DNA from: Shewanella benthica
GTDB taxonomy: Bacteria; Pseudomonadota; Gammaproteobacteria; Enterobacterales; Shewanellaceae
Assembly (NCBI GenBank): GCA_023284085.1
Contig: JAKVHY010000031.1
Location: 1 to 64,000, forward strand
Direction of reading: 5' to 3'
Length of the DNA stretch: 64,000 nt
Below the pieces are notes generated by a model. That model saw only the letters and a list, made by a program, of their open reading frames with translations, had not been told where the DNA came from and ran no database searches. Made by a program: the position numbers and the translations under genes. Shown in pieces: positions 9,110 to 17,031 of this stretch (position 1 is the first letter of the stretch; each line of letters starts with the position of its first letter).

Positions 9110-11562
9110 TGGAGATGAGTCTGGCGTGGCGTTTGTTTAAACGTGAACTCTTGCAGGGGCAACTCGTGCTCATCGTGTTGGCTATCACTCTGGCTGTGTT
9201 ATCTGTGACTGGATTAGCGCGAGTCAGTGAACGATTACAGCTAGCCATCAATGGCCAAGCATCCAAATTTATCGCTGCCGATAGGATCATCAACTCACCG
9301 ACTAAGATTGATGAGTCGATTCTCAATAAAGCCGATGAGATAGGATTGGAGCGAGTCTCCAGTTTACAGTTTAATTCTATGGTCTTTGCGGATGATAAAT
9401 TTCAATTAGTCACGGTCCGCGCCGTCGAGCAGGGGTACCCTCTCAAGGGTAAGATAGAGCTTAACTCGGATAGCCGTGTTCCCTTACCTGGCTTGGGAGA
9501 AATTTGGTTTGAAACCCGTTTGGGCGGCTTGCTGGGTTACCCCAAATCCTTAGAGCTAGGTAATGCTCAGTTTAGCTTGAGTGAGGAGATAGCACGCTTA
9601 CCCGACGCCGGATTTAACCCCTTTGCGTCCTCTCCCGTGGTCTTGATGCGCATGGCGGATGTGGCCGGAACCGGTGTGATCCAGCCTGGCAGTCGGGTGA
9701 CCTACCTGGCGCAATTTACCGGCGATGCGACTCAACTTAAACGGTTCGAAGCCTATGTTAAACCGCTGCTTAATAACAGTCAGCGCTGGATAGATGTGCA
9801 AACCGGTGACTCACCCATAGCCGATGCGGTTAAACGGGCGGAACGTTTCCTCTTGTTAGCCAGTCTGTTGGGGATTGCGCTGGCCTGTGCGGCAATAGGC
9901 ATTGCCGCACAGAGATATTGCCAACGTCATTATGATGTCGTCGCCATGCTTAAAACATTCGGTGCTTCGGGTAAACAGATCCGCACCTTGTTTGGCATGC
10001 ACCTGCTGTTAGTGACCTTGCTCGGTGTCGTGCTTGGCTTGCTCGGTGGTTTTGTTTTAGATATGGCAATAACCTTCTTGTTACCGCCTGAAATTGCCGC
10101 CTATTCTCCGCCTTTATCCAGACCGATATTTCTGGGGCTTGCCACCGGGTTTATTAGCGCCTTTATGTTCTCGGCCTACCCCTTATTGCGGTTATTATCT
10201 ATTCCGCCACTGCGGGTGTTACAGCGTCAGTTAGAGGGGCTACAACTGGGGATGTGGCTTCACTTATTATTGAGTCTGACAGCCATGGCGCTGTTGGGGT
10301 ATCTTTATTCCGGCAGTCTGGTATTGACCCTGACGGTTGTCGCCGGTGTGCTCTTGCTGGGCTTACTATTGAGCGTGCTAGGCTTCTTCATGATCCGTAT
10401 GGGCCATAGCGTGGGTATGAAAACCACTAACCCATTGCAGTTAGCCCTGGCGGGTCTGAGACGTAGGGCGAAACAAAATGCCATACAGCTGGTCGGGTTC
10501 AGTAGCGCCCTGGTGCTATTGTTGACCATTTTCGCCTTGAGGCAAGACTTACTCAATGAATGGCAGAAGCAGCTTCCCGAAAATGCACCCAATTACTTCT
10601 TAGTCAATATCGCTCCCGATGAGGTTAGCCCTTTAGAGAGTTATCTGGCAGCCAATACGGTTAAGACCACTGATATTTACCCAGTGGTCAGAGGTCGCTT
10701 AACGGCGGTGAATGGCGAGAAGTTCCTCACATCTGCTCAGGTAGAGGCTGGCGTCGAGGGCAGGCAAGGGATTTCACGTGAGCTCAACCTCACCTGGCGA
10801 GACAGCGTACCGCCAAATAACGAAATATTAGCAGGAGAATTTAATGTTAACTCTGACGAGGTGTCGGTTGAGTCGGGTATTGCGGATCGCTTAGATCTTA
10901 AGATAGGCGATAGTCTGACCTATATCATCGATAACCAGACCTTAATCGTCAAGGTTGGCAGTATTCGCGCCGTGCATTGGGAGACCATGCAGCCTAATTT
11001 CTTCATGATCTTCACCAAGGAGTCACTGGGGGCGTTTTCTTATACTTCGATGGCGAGCTTCTATCTCGATGATAATAAGTCCCAGGTCATTCTGGATATC
11101 ATCAAGCAATTTCCTACGGTATCCATCATAGATGTGGGCACCATGATCAAGCAGTTGCGACAGATAATAGATCAGGTCTCTCTATCGCTCACTTTAGTGC
11201 TCGTGCTGGTGGTGTTAGCCAGTAGTCTGGTCATGATCGCGCAAACTGAGGCGGGTATGGCGAGCAGGCAAAGAGAGCTGGCGGTGTTACGCACTTTCGG
11301 GGCTTCGGGCTGGTTATTGAGGATGGCAACCGGACTCGAATTCGCCTTGCTGGGCACTATAGCCGGATTGCTTGCGGTGATTGTCGCCGAGTTTATTCTT
11401 TACTTACTCAAGACTCAGGTGTTCGAATTGAATGTTTATATGCACTGGCCCTGGTGGGGATTAGCGCCCTTGTGTGGTGCGGTCACGGTTGCACTCTTGG
11501 GTGTGTGGCGTTGCCGACAGTTGCTTAAAAAGTCTTGCAGCGACTTGCTCAAAGCGGGCTAG
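9109..11562 (+). CDS. ybbP: ABC transporter permease, YbbP type
   Basis: 817 aa. Two FtsX/MacB-type permease modules: an N-terminal TM, a large periplasmic domain (~30-240), three TM around residues 245-365, two more TM near 385-440, a second periplasmic domain (~500-690), and three TM at the C-terminus (~695-810). The first bases overlap the ybbA stop (TAATG), with GGAGG 9 bp before, so the two are translationally coupled. Such permeases extract or move hydrophobic molecules at the outer face of the inner membrane. The terminator at 11581 ends the operon. Confidence 0.9.
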   Translation: MEMSLAWRLFKRELLQGQLVLIVLAITLAVLSVTGLARVSERLQLAINGQASKFIAADRIINSPTKIDESILNKADEIGLERVSSLQFNSMVFADDKFQLVTVRAVEQGYPLKGKIELNSDSRVPLPGLGEIWFETRLGGLLGYPKSLELGNAQFSLSEEIARLPDAGFNPFASSPVVLMRMADVAGTGVIQPGSRVTYLAQFTGDATQLKRFEAYVKPLLNNSQRWIDVQTGDSPIADAVKRAERFLLLASLLGIALACAAIGIAAQRYCQRHYDVVAMLKTFGASGKQIRTLFGMHLLLVTLLGVVLGLLGGFVLDMAITFLLPPEIAAYSPPLSRPIFLGLATGFISAFMFSAYPLLRLLSIPPLRVLQRQLEGLQLGMWLHLLLSLTAMALLGYLYSGSLVLTLTVVAGVLLLGLLLSVLGFFMIRMGHSVGMKTTNPLQLALAGLRRRAKQNAIQLVGFSSALVLLLTIFALRQDLLNEWQKQLPENAPNYFLVNIAPDEVSPLESYLAANTVKTTDIYPVVRGRLTAVNGEKFLTSAQVEAGVEGRQGISRELNLTWRDSVPPNNEILAGEFNVNSDEVSVESGIADRLDLKIGDSLTYIIDNQTLIVKVGSIRAVHWETMQPNFFMIFTKESLGAFSYTSMASFYLDDNKSQVILDIIKQFPTVSIIDVGTMIKQLRQIIDQVSLSLTLVLVLVVLASSLVMIAQTEAGMASRQRELAVLRTFGASGWLLRMATGLEFALLGTIAGLLAVIVAEFILYLLKTQVFELNVYMHWPWWGLAPLCGAVTVALLGVWRCRQLLKKSCSDLLKAG

Positions 11563-11580
11563 CGTTGACGCTTTGATGAA

Positions 11581-11609
11581 GGCGAAGCCGCAAGGTTTCG
11601 CCTTTTTTT
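11581..11609 (+). terminator. Rho-independent terminator of ybbA-ybbP
   Basis: GGCGAAGCC (11581-11589) pairs with GGTTTCGCC (11594-11602) across a GCAA loop, with one G-T pair, followed by seven T. It is 19 bp past the ybbP stop. Confidence 0.85.
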
Positions 11610-11668
11610 CGATTTACGGATCCTAAATTGCTTATGTTAACCATAGGAATGACTCGGTATTCTAAGAC

Positions 11669-12583
11669 TTAGTCTATCAGTGAGGCAAATGCCTGCTCTA
11701 ACTCGGGGTAGGTAAATTTAAATCCCGCGGCCTCTGCTCTGGTGGGTAGTACGTACTGACCTTGAGTTAACAACTCTGACATCTCTCCCAGCAGCAGCTT
11801 TAAAATAATAGTGGGCATTGGCATGAATGCCGGGCGAGAGAGTGCTTGTCCTAGCAGTTTAGAAAACCTGTCATTACTGACGGGCGCGGGCGAGGTGGCA
11901 TTAAAGATCCCCTGACATTTTTCCTGGTTTAGTAAAAACACGATTAAATTAATGTGATCGTCTTGATGGATCCAACTCATCCCTTGCTGACCCGTTCCTA
12001 TGGGTCCCCCTAAACCTAATTTATATGGCAACAGCATTTTGGCCAGTGCACCGCCTGATAAGCCTAATACCAGTCCAGTGCGAATTATGCAGACTCTGGT
12101 GTTGTCCGACTGAGCCGATAGCGCAAGCTCCTCCCAGTGAGAGCAAACTTTTAAGGGGAAATCATTGGTGGTGCTTTCATCGAGTGGGGTTAACACATAG
12201 GACTCATCTATGGGCTGAGTGCCTTGCTTGCCATAGATGCCTATTGCAGATGAACTTATCAATACCTGGGGCGGATTATCACTGGCTTTAATTAACTCAG
12301 CAATACGTGAAGTCATGTCCCAGCGACTCTGACAAATCAATTTTTTCTGTTTTTCTGACCAACGTTTATTGGCAATTGGCTCACCGGCAAGATTAATCAC
12401 AGCGTCAAACTCATTAAAATCTGACAGTGAGGTTAAGTTTCCCAGGTATTGATGCTCTGCGCCTAGCTGATGGTGAGCCACGGCGGGAGAGCGGGTTAAA
12501 ATAGTCAGTTTATTTTCATGACTCAAGACTCTGACAAGCTGGTGGCCAATGAATCCTGTCGCACCTGTGAGCAATATTTTCAT
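11669..12583 (-). CDS. yfcH: NAD(P)-dependent epimerase-like protein YfcH (SDR39U1)
   Basis: 304 aa, the usual length for the TIGR01777 family. N-terminal Rossmann motif GATGFIGHQL, then NLAGEPIANKRWS (a family hallmark), SSAIGIYGKQG where the catalytic Tyr/Ser region lies, and a C-terminal DUF1731-type segment (VLPTRAEAAGFKFTYPEL). The reaction is not established. It lies downstream of folX on the same strand, as in E. coli, with a strong hairpin between them. Confidence 0.9.
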   Translation of the reverse strand: MKILLTGATGFIGHQLVRVLSHENKLTILTRSPAVAHHQLGAEHQYLGNLTSLSDFNEFDAVINLAGEPIANKRWSEKQKKLICQSRWDMTSRIAELIKASDNPPQVLISSSAIGIYGKQGTQPIDESYVLTPLDESTTNDFPLKVCSHWEELALSAQSDNTRVCIIRTGLVLGLSGGALAKMLLPYKLGLGGPIGTGQQGMSWIHQDDHINLIVFLLNQEKCQGIFNATSPAPVSNDRFSKLLGQALSRPAFMPMPTIILKLLLGEMSELLTQGQYVLPTRAEAAGFKFTYPELEQAFASLID

Positions 12584-12698
12584 GGTTCAGCTCTTCTAAG
12601 GATGAGATTAGTCATAGATTAAATTGTAGCAGAGAGACGTGTATTGTCGCACAAAGCCTTTATATTTATGGTGTTTCCGGCATGTAGACGAGCTGAAA

Positions 12699-12726
12699 TC
12701 AAGAACCTGAGATGTCAGGTTCTTGA
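12699..12726. terminator. Perfect 12-bp hairpin between folX and yfcH
   Basis: TCAAGAACCTGA (12699-12710) pairs fully with TCAGGTTCTTGA (12715-12726) over a GATG loop. It lies 75 bp past the folX stop and 116 bp before the yfcH start, both minus strand. The minus-strand bases after it are TTTCAGC, a weak U-run. It could be a partial terminator or an mRNA-stabilising stem. Confidence 0.5.
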
Positions 12727-12801
12727 TGATCAATATGGGTTAAGCCGGTGCAAATCATTAGATTGGTGTCGCTTTTGATTACCAACTTAATGGAATGGCT
12801 A

Positions 12802-13185
12802 TTACATCTTATTATTTTTACTGTAGCAAAGTGAGAGAGACACAGAATCTGCGAAACGAAGCGCATGAGGCTTGTCTATTTCGACACTTGCAAACTCGAC
12901 CCAAGCGTGGTCGCTGGCGATGTTAAGCACCTGACCCGTAAGGTTCTCTAATAAATTAAATCGATTGTGTTCAACTAATTCAATGATTTTTTTTGTGATT
13001 GTGCGATAATTCAACGCATCATCCATGTTGTCACTGTTACGGGCTTCAGCGGCGCTGTAATGGATTTCAGCATTGATTAAGATATCTTGTTTGTTTTGAA
13101 TTTCGTCATCCTTGATGCCGATAAATGTCCTTAGACGTAGATTTTTGATGCGGATGATGGCGATTTCAGGTCTCATACTAGTCAT
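12802..13185 (-). CDS. folX: Dihydroneopterin triphosphate 2'-epimerase
   Basis: 127 aa. FolB/FolX fold: RIKNLRLRTFIGIKDDEIQNKQ holds the first strand and the conserved Glu of the pterin pocket, NYRTITKKII the middle motif, and FNLLENLTG, then VEIDKPHALRFADSV at the C-terminus. FolX epimerises dihydroneopterin triphosphate to the monapterin form. I call FolX rather than FolB from the resemblance and from the yfcH neighbour. The start at ATG 13185 has GGAG close by; ATG 13176 is possible. Confidence 0.85.
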   Translation of the reverse strand: MTSMRPEIAIIRIKNLRLRTFIGIKDDEIQNKQDILINAEIHYSAAEARNSDNMDDALNYRTITKKIIELVEHNRFNLLENLTGQVLNIASDHAWVEFASVEIDKPHALRFADSVSLSLCYSKNNKM

Positions 13186-13271
13186 TGCTCCATGCTGAAG
13201 TTAGTTTTATTACGAGCTATTAGTTATTAAGCCTATCAATCTATTAGTTAATCATGAAGGATTATATTCAT

Positions 13272-14351
13272 ATGCCAAGAGTTGATACCCAATCTGTTGC
13301 GTATAAAGGGTTCGCGATCATGGCATTTATCGTGGTGATCTTAGCCGGAGTTAAGGCGGCAAGCCCGATTGTGGTGCCATTTGTGCTTTCAGCATTCATT
13401 GCGGTGATCTGTAATCCGGTTATTGGCGCAATGACACGATTTAAAGTGCCCAGATCTTTGGCTGTTCTCCTCTTGATGGTATTTATTGTCATGATGGGCC
13501 TGTGGTTAGCGCAAATTGTCGGTAGTTCAATCAATGAGTTTTCTAGTCAGTTACCTCACTATCGTGATCAGTTAGTGGAGCAATTTGGTTGGATTGTGCA
13601 AAAGCTGCAGACACTCAATATCATCATCACCAAAGAGCAGATCTTGGCTTATTTCGATCCCGGTATCGCCTTATCCATGACCACTAATATGTTAACCGGT
13701 GTGGGTGGCGTGATGGCTAATCTGTTTTTAATCATTCTCACCGTAGTGTTTATGTTGTTTGAGTCTCAGACCTTGCCTAGGAAGCTACATTTTGCTCTGG
13801 ATGATCCTGAGATGAGAATGCAGCAGATAGATAAGTTTTTGCACTCGGTCAATCAGTATATGGTGATTAAGACGCTAGTGAGTCTGGCGACGGGTGTGAT
13901 TGTTGGCTTCGGCTTAGCCATTATCGGGGTGGATTATGCGCTTTTATGGGGGGTCATCGCCTTCCTGTTTAATTATATTCCCAATATAGGTTCAATTATT
14001 GCCGCCATTCCTTCTGTATTATTGGCCTTTATTCAACTCGGCCCAGCAGCTGCAGGGGCAACGGCTCTGCTCTATTTCGGCACCAATATGGTTATGGGGA
14101 ACGTGATAGAGCCTAGATATATGGGCAAAGGCTTAGGTCTTTCTACCTTGGTGGTTTTCCTGTCATTAATCTTCTGGGGCTGGTTATTAGGCTCTGTAGG
14201 CATGTTATTATCGGTACCCTTAACCATGATTGTCAAAATTGCCCTCGAATCGAGTCAGGGAGGGAGCTGGTTAGCGATATTGCTGGCCGATGATGTTGAT
14301 GATGTTAAGCCGGACGAGAATGACAAAGAGGATATGTCTCAGGCCGTTTAA
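13272..14351 (+). CDS. AI-2E family (PerM/YdiK-type) membrane protein
   Basis: 359 aa with about eight membrane segments: two near the N-terminus (~13-60), one at ~62-85, a soluble segment (~90-145), and five in the C-terminal half (~150-330), as in the AI-2E transporter/PerM family. Family members include the autoinducer-2 exporter TqsA and proton antiporters, so the substrate cannot be assigned. GAAGGA lies ~10 bp before ATG 13272; an ATG at 13254 is in frame but has no ribosome site. A terminator follows. Confidence 0.85.
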   Translation: MPRVDTQSVAYKGFAIMAFIVVILAGVKAASPIVVPFVLSAFIAVICNPVIGAMTRFKVPRSLAVLLLMVFIVMMGLWLAQIVGSSINEFSSQLPHYRDQLVEQFGWIVQKLQTLNIIITKEQILAYFDPGIALSMTTNMLTGVGGVMANLFLIILTVVFMLFESQTLPRKLHFALDDPEMRMQQIDKFLHSVNQYMVIKTLVSLATGVIVGFGLAIIGVDYALLWGVIAFLFNYIPNIGSIIAAIPSVLLAFIQLGPAAAGATALLYFGTNMVMGNVIEPRYMGKGLGLSTLVVFLSLIFWGWLLGSVGMLLSVPLTMIVKIALESSQGGSWLAILLADDVDDVKPDENDKEDMSQAV

Positions 14352-14367
14352 GCGAGACTCGAGTATT

Positions 14368-14402
14368 AACAAAGCCACTTATACGTGGTTTTGTTGTTTT
14401 TA
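14368..14402 (+). terminator. Terminator after the AI-2E family gene
   Basis: AACAAAGCCAC (14368-14378) pairs with GTGGTTTTGTT (14385-14395), with G-T pairs, followed by GTTTTTATA. Confidence 0.65.
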
Positions 14403-14432
14403 TAGAGACATAAATTTTTACAAGTGAGATCA

Positions 14433-15347
14433 ATGCAGTTATTTTTTGATGAGTTGAACAAGATGACTCTAGGGGAGGAGGTTAATCGCCTTTTTCATGG
14501 TCGTGGTGGCTTATATCCGGGAGCTGAGCATATCTGTTTGGATTGGTACCCGCCAGTACTGCTGTTAACCAGTTTTAAGCCTCTGGAGCCTGATGCCTTA
14601 GATAAGTCGGTAGAATTGATTAAACAGAGGTGGCAAGCCCTTAAGGGAAATGAAGCGCTAAACCTTGTTTATCAGTACCGCAGCGGCGGACGCACCCAAA
14701 CCGATTTGATAGAGGGAAGTGTCCCGGATAAGCATGCTGTCCTAGAAAACGGCGCTCAATACCATGTTCATCTGCTGAAAGGGCAGAATCATGGCCTGTT
14801 TCTCGATATGAAGAATGGCCGTCAATGGGTGAGGGAACATGCTCAAGGTAAAAAAGTGCTCAACCTCTTTTCATATACCTGTGCATTTTCAGTGGCCGCA
14901 CTGCAAGGTGGCTGTGATAGTGTCGTTAATATCGACATGAGCAAGGGGGCGCTGTCGATTGGTAAACAGAATCATCTACTCAATGGATTCACTGCTGGCG
15001 CACGTTTTTTCGGCCATGATATCTTCAAGTCGTGGGGCAAGTTAACCAAACTTGGTCCCTATGAGATGATTATCGCCGATCCACCAAGCAATCAAAAAGG
15101 CAGCTTCGTGGCGACAAAAGATTACTCCAGACTACTGAAACGTCTGCCTGAGCTGTTGACCGAAGACGGTGAGGTGTTGTTGTGTCTCAATGCGCCGGAG
15201 TTGACTATTGATTTTCTGATGCAGCAAGTTGCAGAGTTTAGCCCTTCACTAGAATTTGTTGAGCAGCTGGCTAATCCAAGTGTTTTCGCGGACATCAGCA
15301 AAGACAAAGCGCTCAAGGTGCTCAAATATAGACGTAAAAACAACTAA
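14433..15347 (+). CDS. Class I SAM-dependent methyltransferase, RlmI/RlmK-like
   Basis: 304 aa. A short N-terminal region and strand-rich segment (NLVYQYRSGGRTQTDLIEG) lead into the methyltransferase core: KVLNLFSYTCAFSVAALQGG is motif I, VVNIDMS motif II, and IADPPSNQKGSF the catalytic-type DPP motif. The core resembles 23S rRNA cytosine methyltransferases of the RlmI type (where NLFSYTGG and DPP motifs are typical), but no PUA domain is present and no catalytic Cys is apparent after the DPP motif; target unknown. ATG 14433 has GTGAG upstream; GTG 14424 is possible. Downstream at 15381-15403 is an 8-bp hairpin. Confidence 0.78.
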   Translation: MQLFFDELNKMTLGEEVNRLFHGRGGLYPGAEHICLDWYPPVLLLTSFKPLEPDALDKSVELIKQRWQALKGNEALNLVYQYRSGGRTQTDLIEGSVPDKHAVLENGAQYHVHLLKGQNHGLFLDMKNGRQWVREHAQGKKVLNLFSYTCAFSVAALQGGCDSVVNIDMSKGALSIGKQNHLLNGFTAGARFFGHDIFKSWGKLTKLGPYEMIIADPPSNQKGSFVATKDYSRLLKRLPELLTEDGEVLLCLNAPELTIDFLMQQVAEFSPSLEFVEQLANPSVFADISKDKALKVLKYRRKNN

Positions 15348-15380
15348 GTTGCAGTGTTAGTTAGAGACAAGGAATTAAGT

Positions 15381-15403
15381 ACCCGTTCGAATGTAGAACG
15401 GGT
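15381..15403 (+). terminator. Hairpin after the methyltransferase gene
   Basis: ACCCGTTC (15381-15388) pairs with GAACGGGT (15396-15403) over a 7-nt loop, then ATTTGG. The U-run is weak. Confidence 0.45.
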
Positions 15404-15448
15404 ATTTGGATAGCAGGTATTCTCGAGTTAGTGAGCCAAGCTAAAGAA

Positions 15449-15673
15449 TCAATAACTCAGTCTTTCATGGATCGTCGATTGACCATGGGACTCGATAATA
15501 TGCTCTATTTTTGTTTTATCTATATATTTTAAGGCTGATATCTCAGAGAAGAGTCTGTCCTGTACATCAATTGGCATGTTCATCATGTCCATAAACATGA
15601 ATATGTTGAGTGTGTCACCTTGACCAAACAGGTCAACCAGTTTTCCAGCTTCAAATTCAACAAGCGCATTCAT
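15449..15673 (-). CDS. Small hypothetical protein
   Basis: 74 aa, acidic, no signal peptide or membrane segment. I do not recognise a family. The start at 15673 is well supported: GGAGGA lies 7 bp upstream of the ATG, while an earlier in-frame start has nothing. The sequence is hydrophobic-helical in the middle (NIFMFMDMMNMP, Met-rich). It is the only minus-strand gene in its immediate surroundings. Confidence 0.6.
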   Translation of the reverse strand: MNALVEFEAGKLVDLFGQGDTLNIFMFMDMMNMPIDVQDRLFSEISALKYIDKTKIEHIIESHGQSTIHERLSY

Positions 15674-16035
15674 TATTCCGTCCTCCAAAAAACTCAATGA
15701 CGTTCCCACAAATATTAATAGGTATCCTTAATTGATAGCAGTTCGAGAGCCGAAGCCTAGATTTTTTTGCAGCAAAAAAATCACACTTAGGCCTCAAACG
15801 TATAAAAACATGAAAGTCTTTCATGTTTTATAACGGAATATGGCTGTTTTAAACGGGATTTACGATATTCCAAGCTTTCAACTGAAACCAAACTGAAAGT
15901 TTTATGTAATTGCGTGTGGATGCCTGATATAATGAGTTTAAGAGGTAAGTAGAACATCTGCCACTTCCTATCATGGCAAAATGTCATCGAAGTAATGACA
16001 TGCCTCAGACCTTACAAACTGGATTCGGAGTTGTT
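15674..16035. other. Palindrome-rich intergenic region with an extended -10 promoter
   Basis: It contains two strong inverted repeats. GATTTTTTTGC (15760-15770) faces GCAAAAAAATC (15772-15782). AAAACATGAAA (15805-15815) faces TTTCATGTTTT (15819-15829). An extended -10 box TGATATAAT lies at 15925-15933 on the plus strand, about 100 bp before the 32-codon ORF. No further gene is supported. Confidence 0.45.
15925..15933 (+). promoter_or_regulatory. Extended -10 promoter element
   Basis: TGATATAAT is a full match to the extended -10 form TGnTATAAT. No good -35 box is seen at 17 bp, which extended -10 promoters can do without. It would drive the small gene at 16036. Confidence 0.45.
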
Positions 16036-16134
16036 ATGGAAGTTCAAGAATACGAAGGCGCATACTACCAAATACAAGACGAAGTGATGGAGTCTTTACC
16101 CGTAGAGAAGGATGAAGATGCGTTTTTGGATTAG
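16036..16134 (+). CDS. Putative 32-residue protein
   Basis: 32 aa, strongly acidic (about ten Asp/Glu), starting MEVQEYEGAYYQ and ending EDAFLD. It has a CGGAG ribosome site 5 bp before the ATG, an extended -10 promoter ~100 bp upstream and a clear Rho-independent terminator 45 bp past the stop, so it looks like a complete single-gene unit. No known family comes to mind. The transcript could instead be a small regulatory RNA of ~275 nt. Confidence 0.5.
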   Translation: MEVQEYEGAYYQIQDEVMESLPVEKDEDAFLD

Positions 16135-16179
16135 GGAACAATCCTCAATTCGAGAGTTAATCTAGCGTTAGCTGGAATA

Positions 16180-16213
16180 AAAATAGCAAGCTTAGCTTGC
16201 TATTTTTTTGTCT
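16180..16213 (+). terminator. Rho-independent terminator, usable both ways
   Basis: AATAGCAAG and CTTGCTATT pair around CTTAG, with A-rich sequence before and seven T after on the plus strand. It lies between the small plus-strand ORF and the convergent minus-strand lipoprotein gene. Confidence 0.8.
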
Positions 16214-16231
16214 GTTTTTTCGTTCTATTCT

Positions 16232-16654
16232 CTAGTTTAAATTACCTTTCTCGGGTAAAACTTCGATAATTTCCCAACGTGAGCCGATTTTGTGCAGTCG
16301 AATGGTTCTATCGTCTATCCAGGCCTCCCCCCCTTTTAGTCCCTGCATCTTTACGATAACGGTAACGTCGTCGGTGAACTTTCTGAAGAAGTCGATATCT
16401 ATCTCTTCGATCTTCATGGTGACCTCTGTCATAGAGAGGTTGAGGACGTGCCTCTGTACCGCCGAAGCAATGTAGTAGTGGCTGAGCACTTCTTTCATGG
16501 GCTCATTGACAAATTGCTTGGCCTGGTTGACATCTCGTTCCACATAGATGGCGTGAAAGAAGCCCAGAGAAACCTGTTCAGGTGTTCGGGTCGGCGCGCT
16601 CTCAGGGCTGCAGCCGGCAAGAAAGAGGAGACTAAGTAGGACGATAATTTTCAT
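16232..16654 (-). CDS. Small lipoprotein, DUF4878-like
   Basis: 140 aa. Lipobox LFLAGC (Cys15) followed by SP, which favours outer-membrane sorting. The mature part reads like the NTF2-type fold of DUF4878-class lipoproteins: PEQVSLGFFHAIYVERDVNQAKQFV near the start, and strands ending in RTIRLHKIGSRWEIIEV. Function unknown. It is convergent with the small ORF and shares its terminator. Confidence 0.75.
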   Translation of the reverse strand: MKIIVLLSLLFLAGCSPESAPTRTPEQVSLGFFHAIYVERDVNQAKQFVNEPMKEVLSHYYIASAVQRHVLNLSMTEVTMKIEEIDIDFFRKFTDDVTVIVKMQGLKGGEAWIDDRTIRLHKIGSRWEIIEVLPEKGNLN

Positions 16655-16811
16655 AGAGATTATTTTTTTGTGGCTCGAGTAAGGTTTGAGCCAGTATCGC
16701 TATTCTATTGCAGCAAGGCAAGGCTGATGACAAGTATCGACCCTATTAAGTATTTAAATTCTTGACAGGGAAGCGGTATTCAGTCATATCTTAATGAATA
16801 ACTTTTACTGG

Positions 16812-16834
16812 TTATCCACAGAATCTGTGGACAA
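16812..16834. promoter_or_regulatory. Inverted pair of DnaA boxes
   Basis: TTATCCACA is the consensus DnaA box and TGTGGACAA reads TTGTCCACA on the other strand, one base from consensus. Together they form a near-perfect palindrome centred on A16823. A third TTATCCCCA is at 16952. They might titrate DnaA or simply be a hairpin. Confidence 0.4.
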
Positions 16835-16965
16835 GTATGTTGAAGACTAGATGCATAACTTTTAAGTCCATGTTTAATATGGGCTTAAACTGCTGGTTAA
16901 AAAGTGACGCATTCTTGTTTCGAATGATTTATTGGCATCTGGTTGAACGACTTATCCCCAGGTCT

Positions 16966-17001
16966 AAAAAAACCTCTCTAGCTTGTGGCTAGAGAGGTTT
17001 T
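16966..17001 (-). terminator. Bidirectional-type terminator downstream of pta
   Basis: AACCTCTCTAGC pairs with GCTAGAGAGGTT across a TTGTG loop, with T-runs on both sides. It lies about 30 bp past the pta stop on the minus strand. Confidence 0.85.
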
Positions 17002-17031
17002 TTGTTTTATACGTTAACCGACAGGTTTGAT

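Larger units (their letters stand above)
16655..17031. other. Intergenic region with DnaA-box palindrome and pta terminator
   Basis: 377 bp upstream of the lipoprotein gene and downstream of pta. It holds TTATCCACA at 16812-16820, TGTGGACAA at 16826-16834 (inverted) and TTATCCCCA at 16952-16960, plus the terminator at 16966-17001. No gene seen. Confidence 0.5.
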
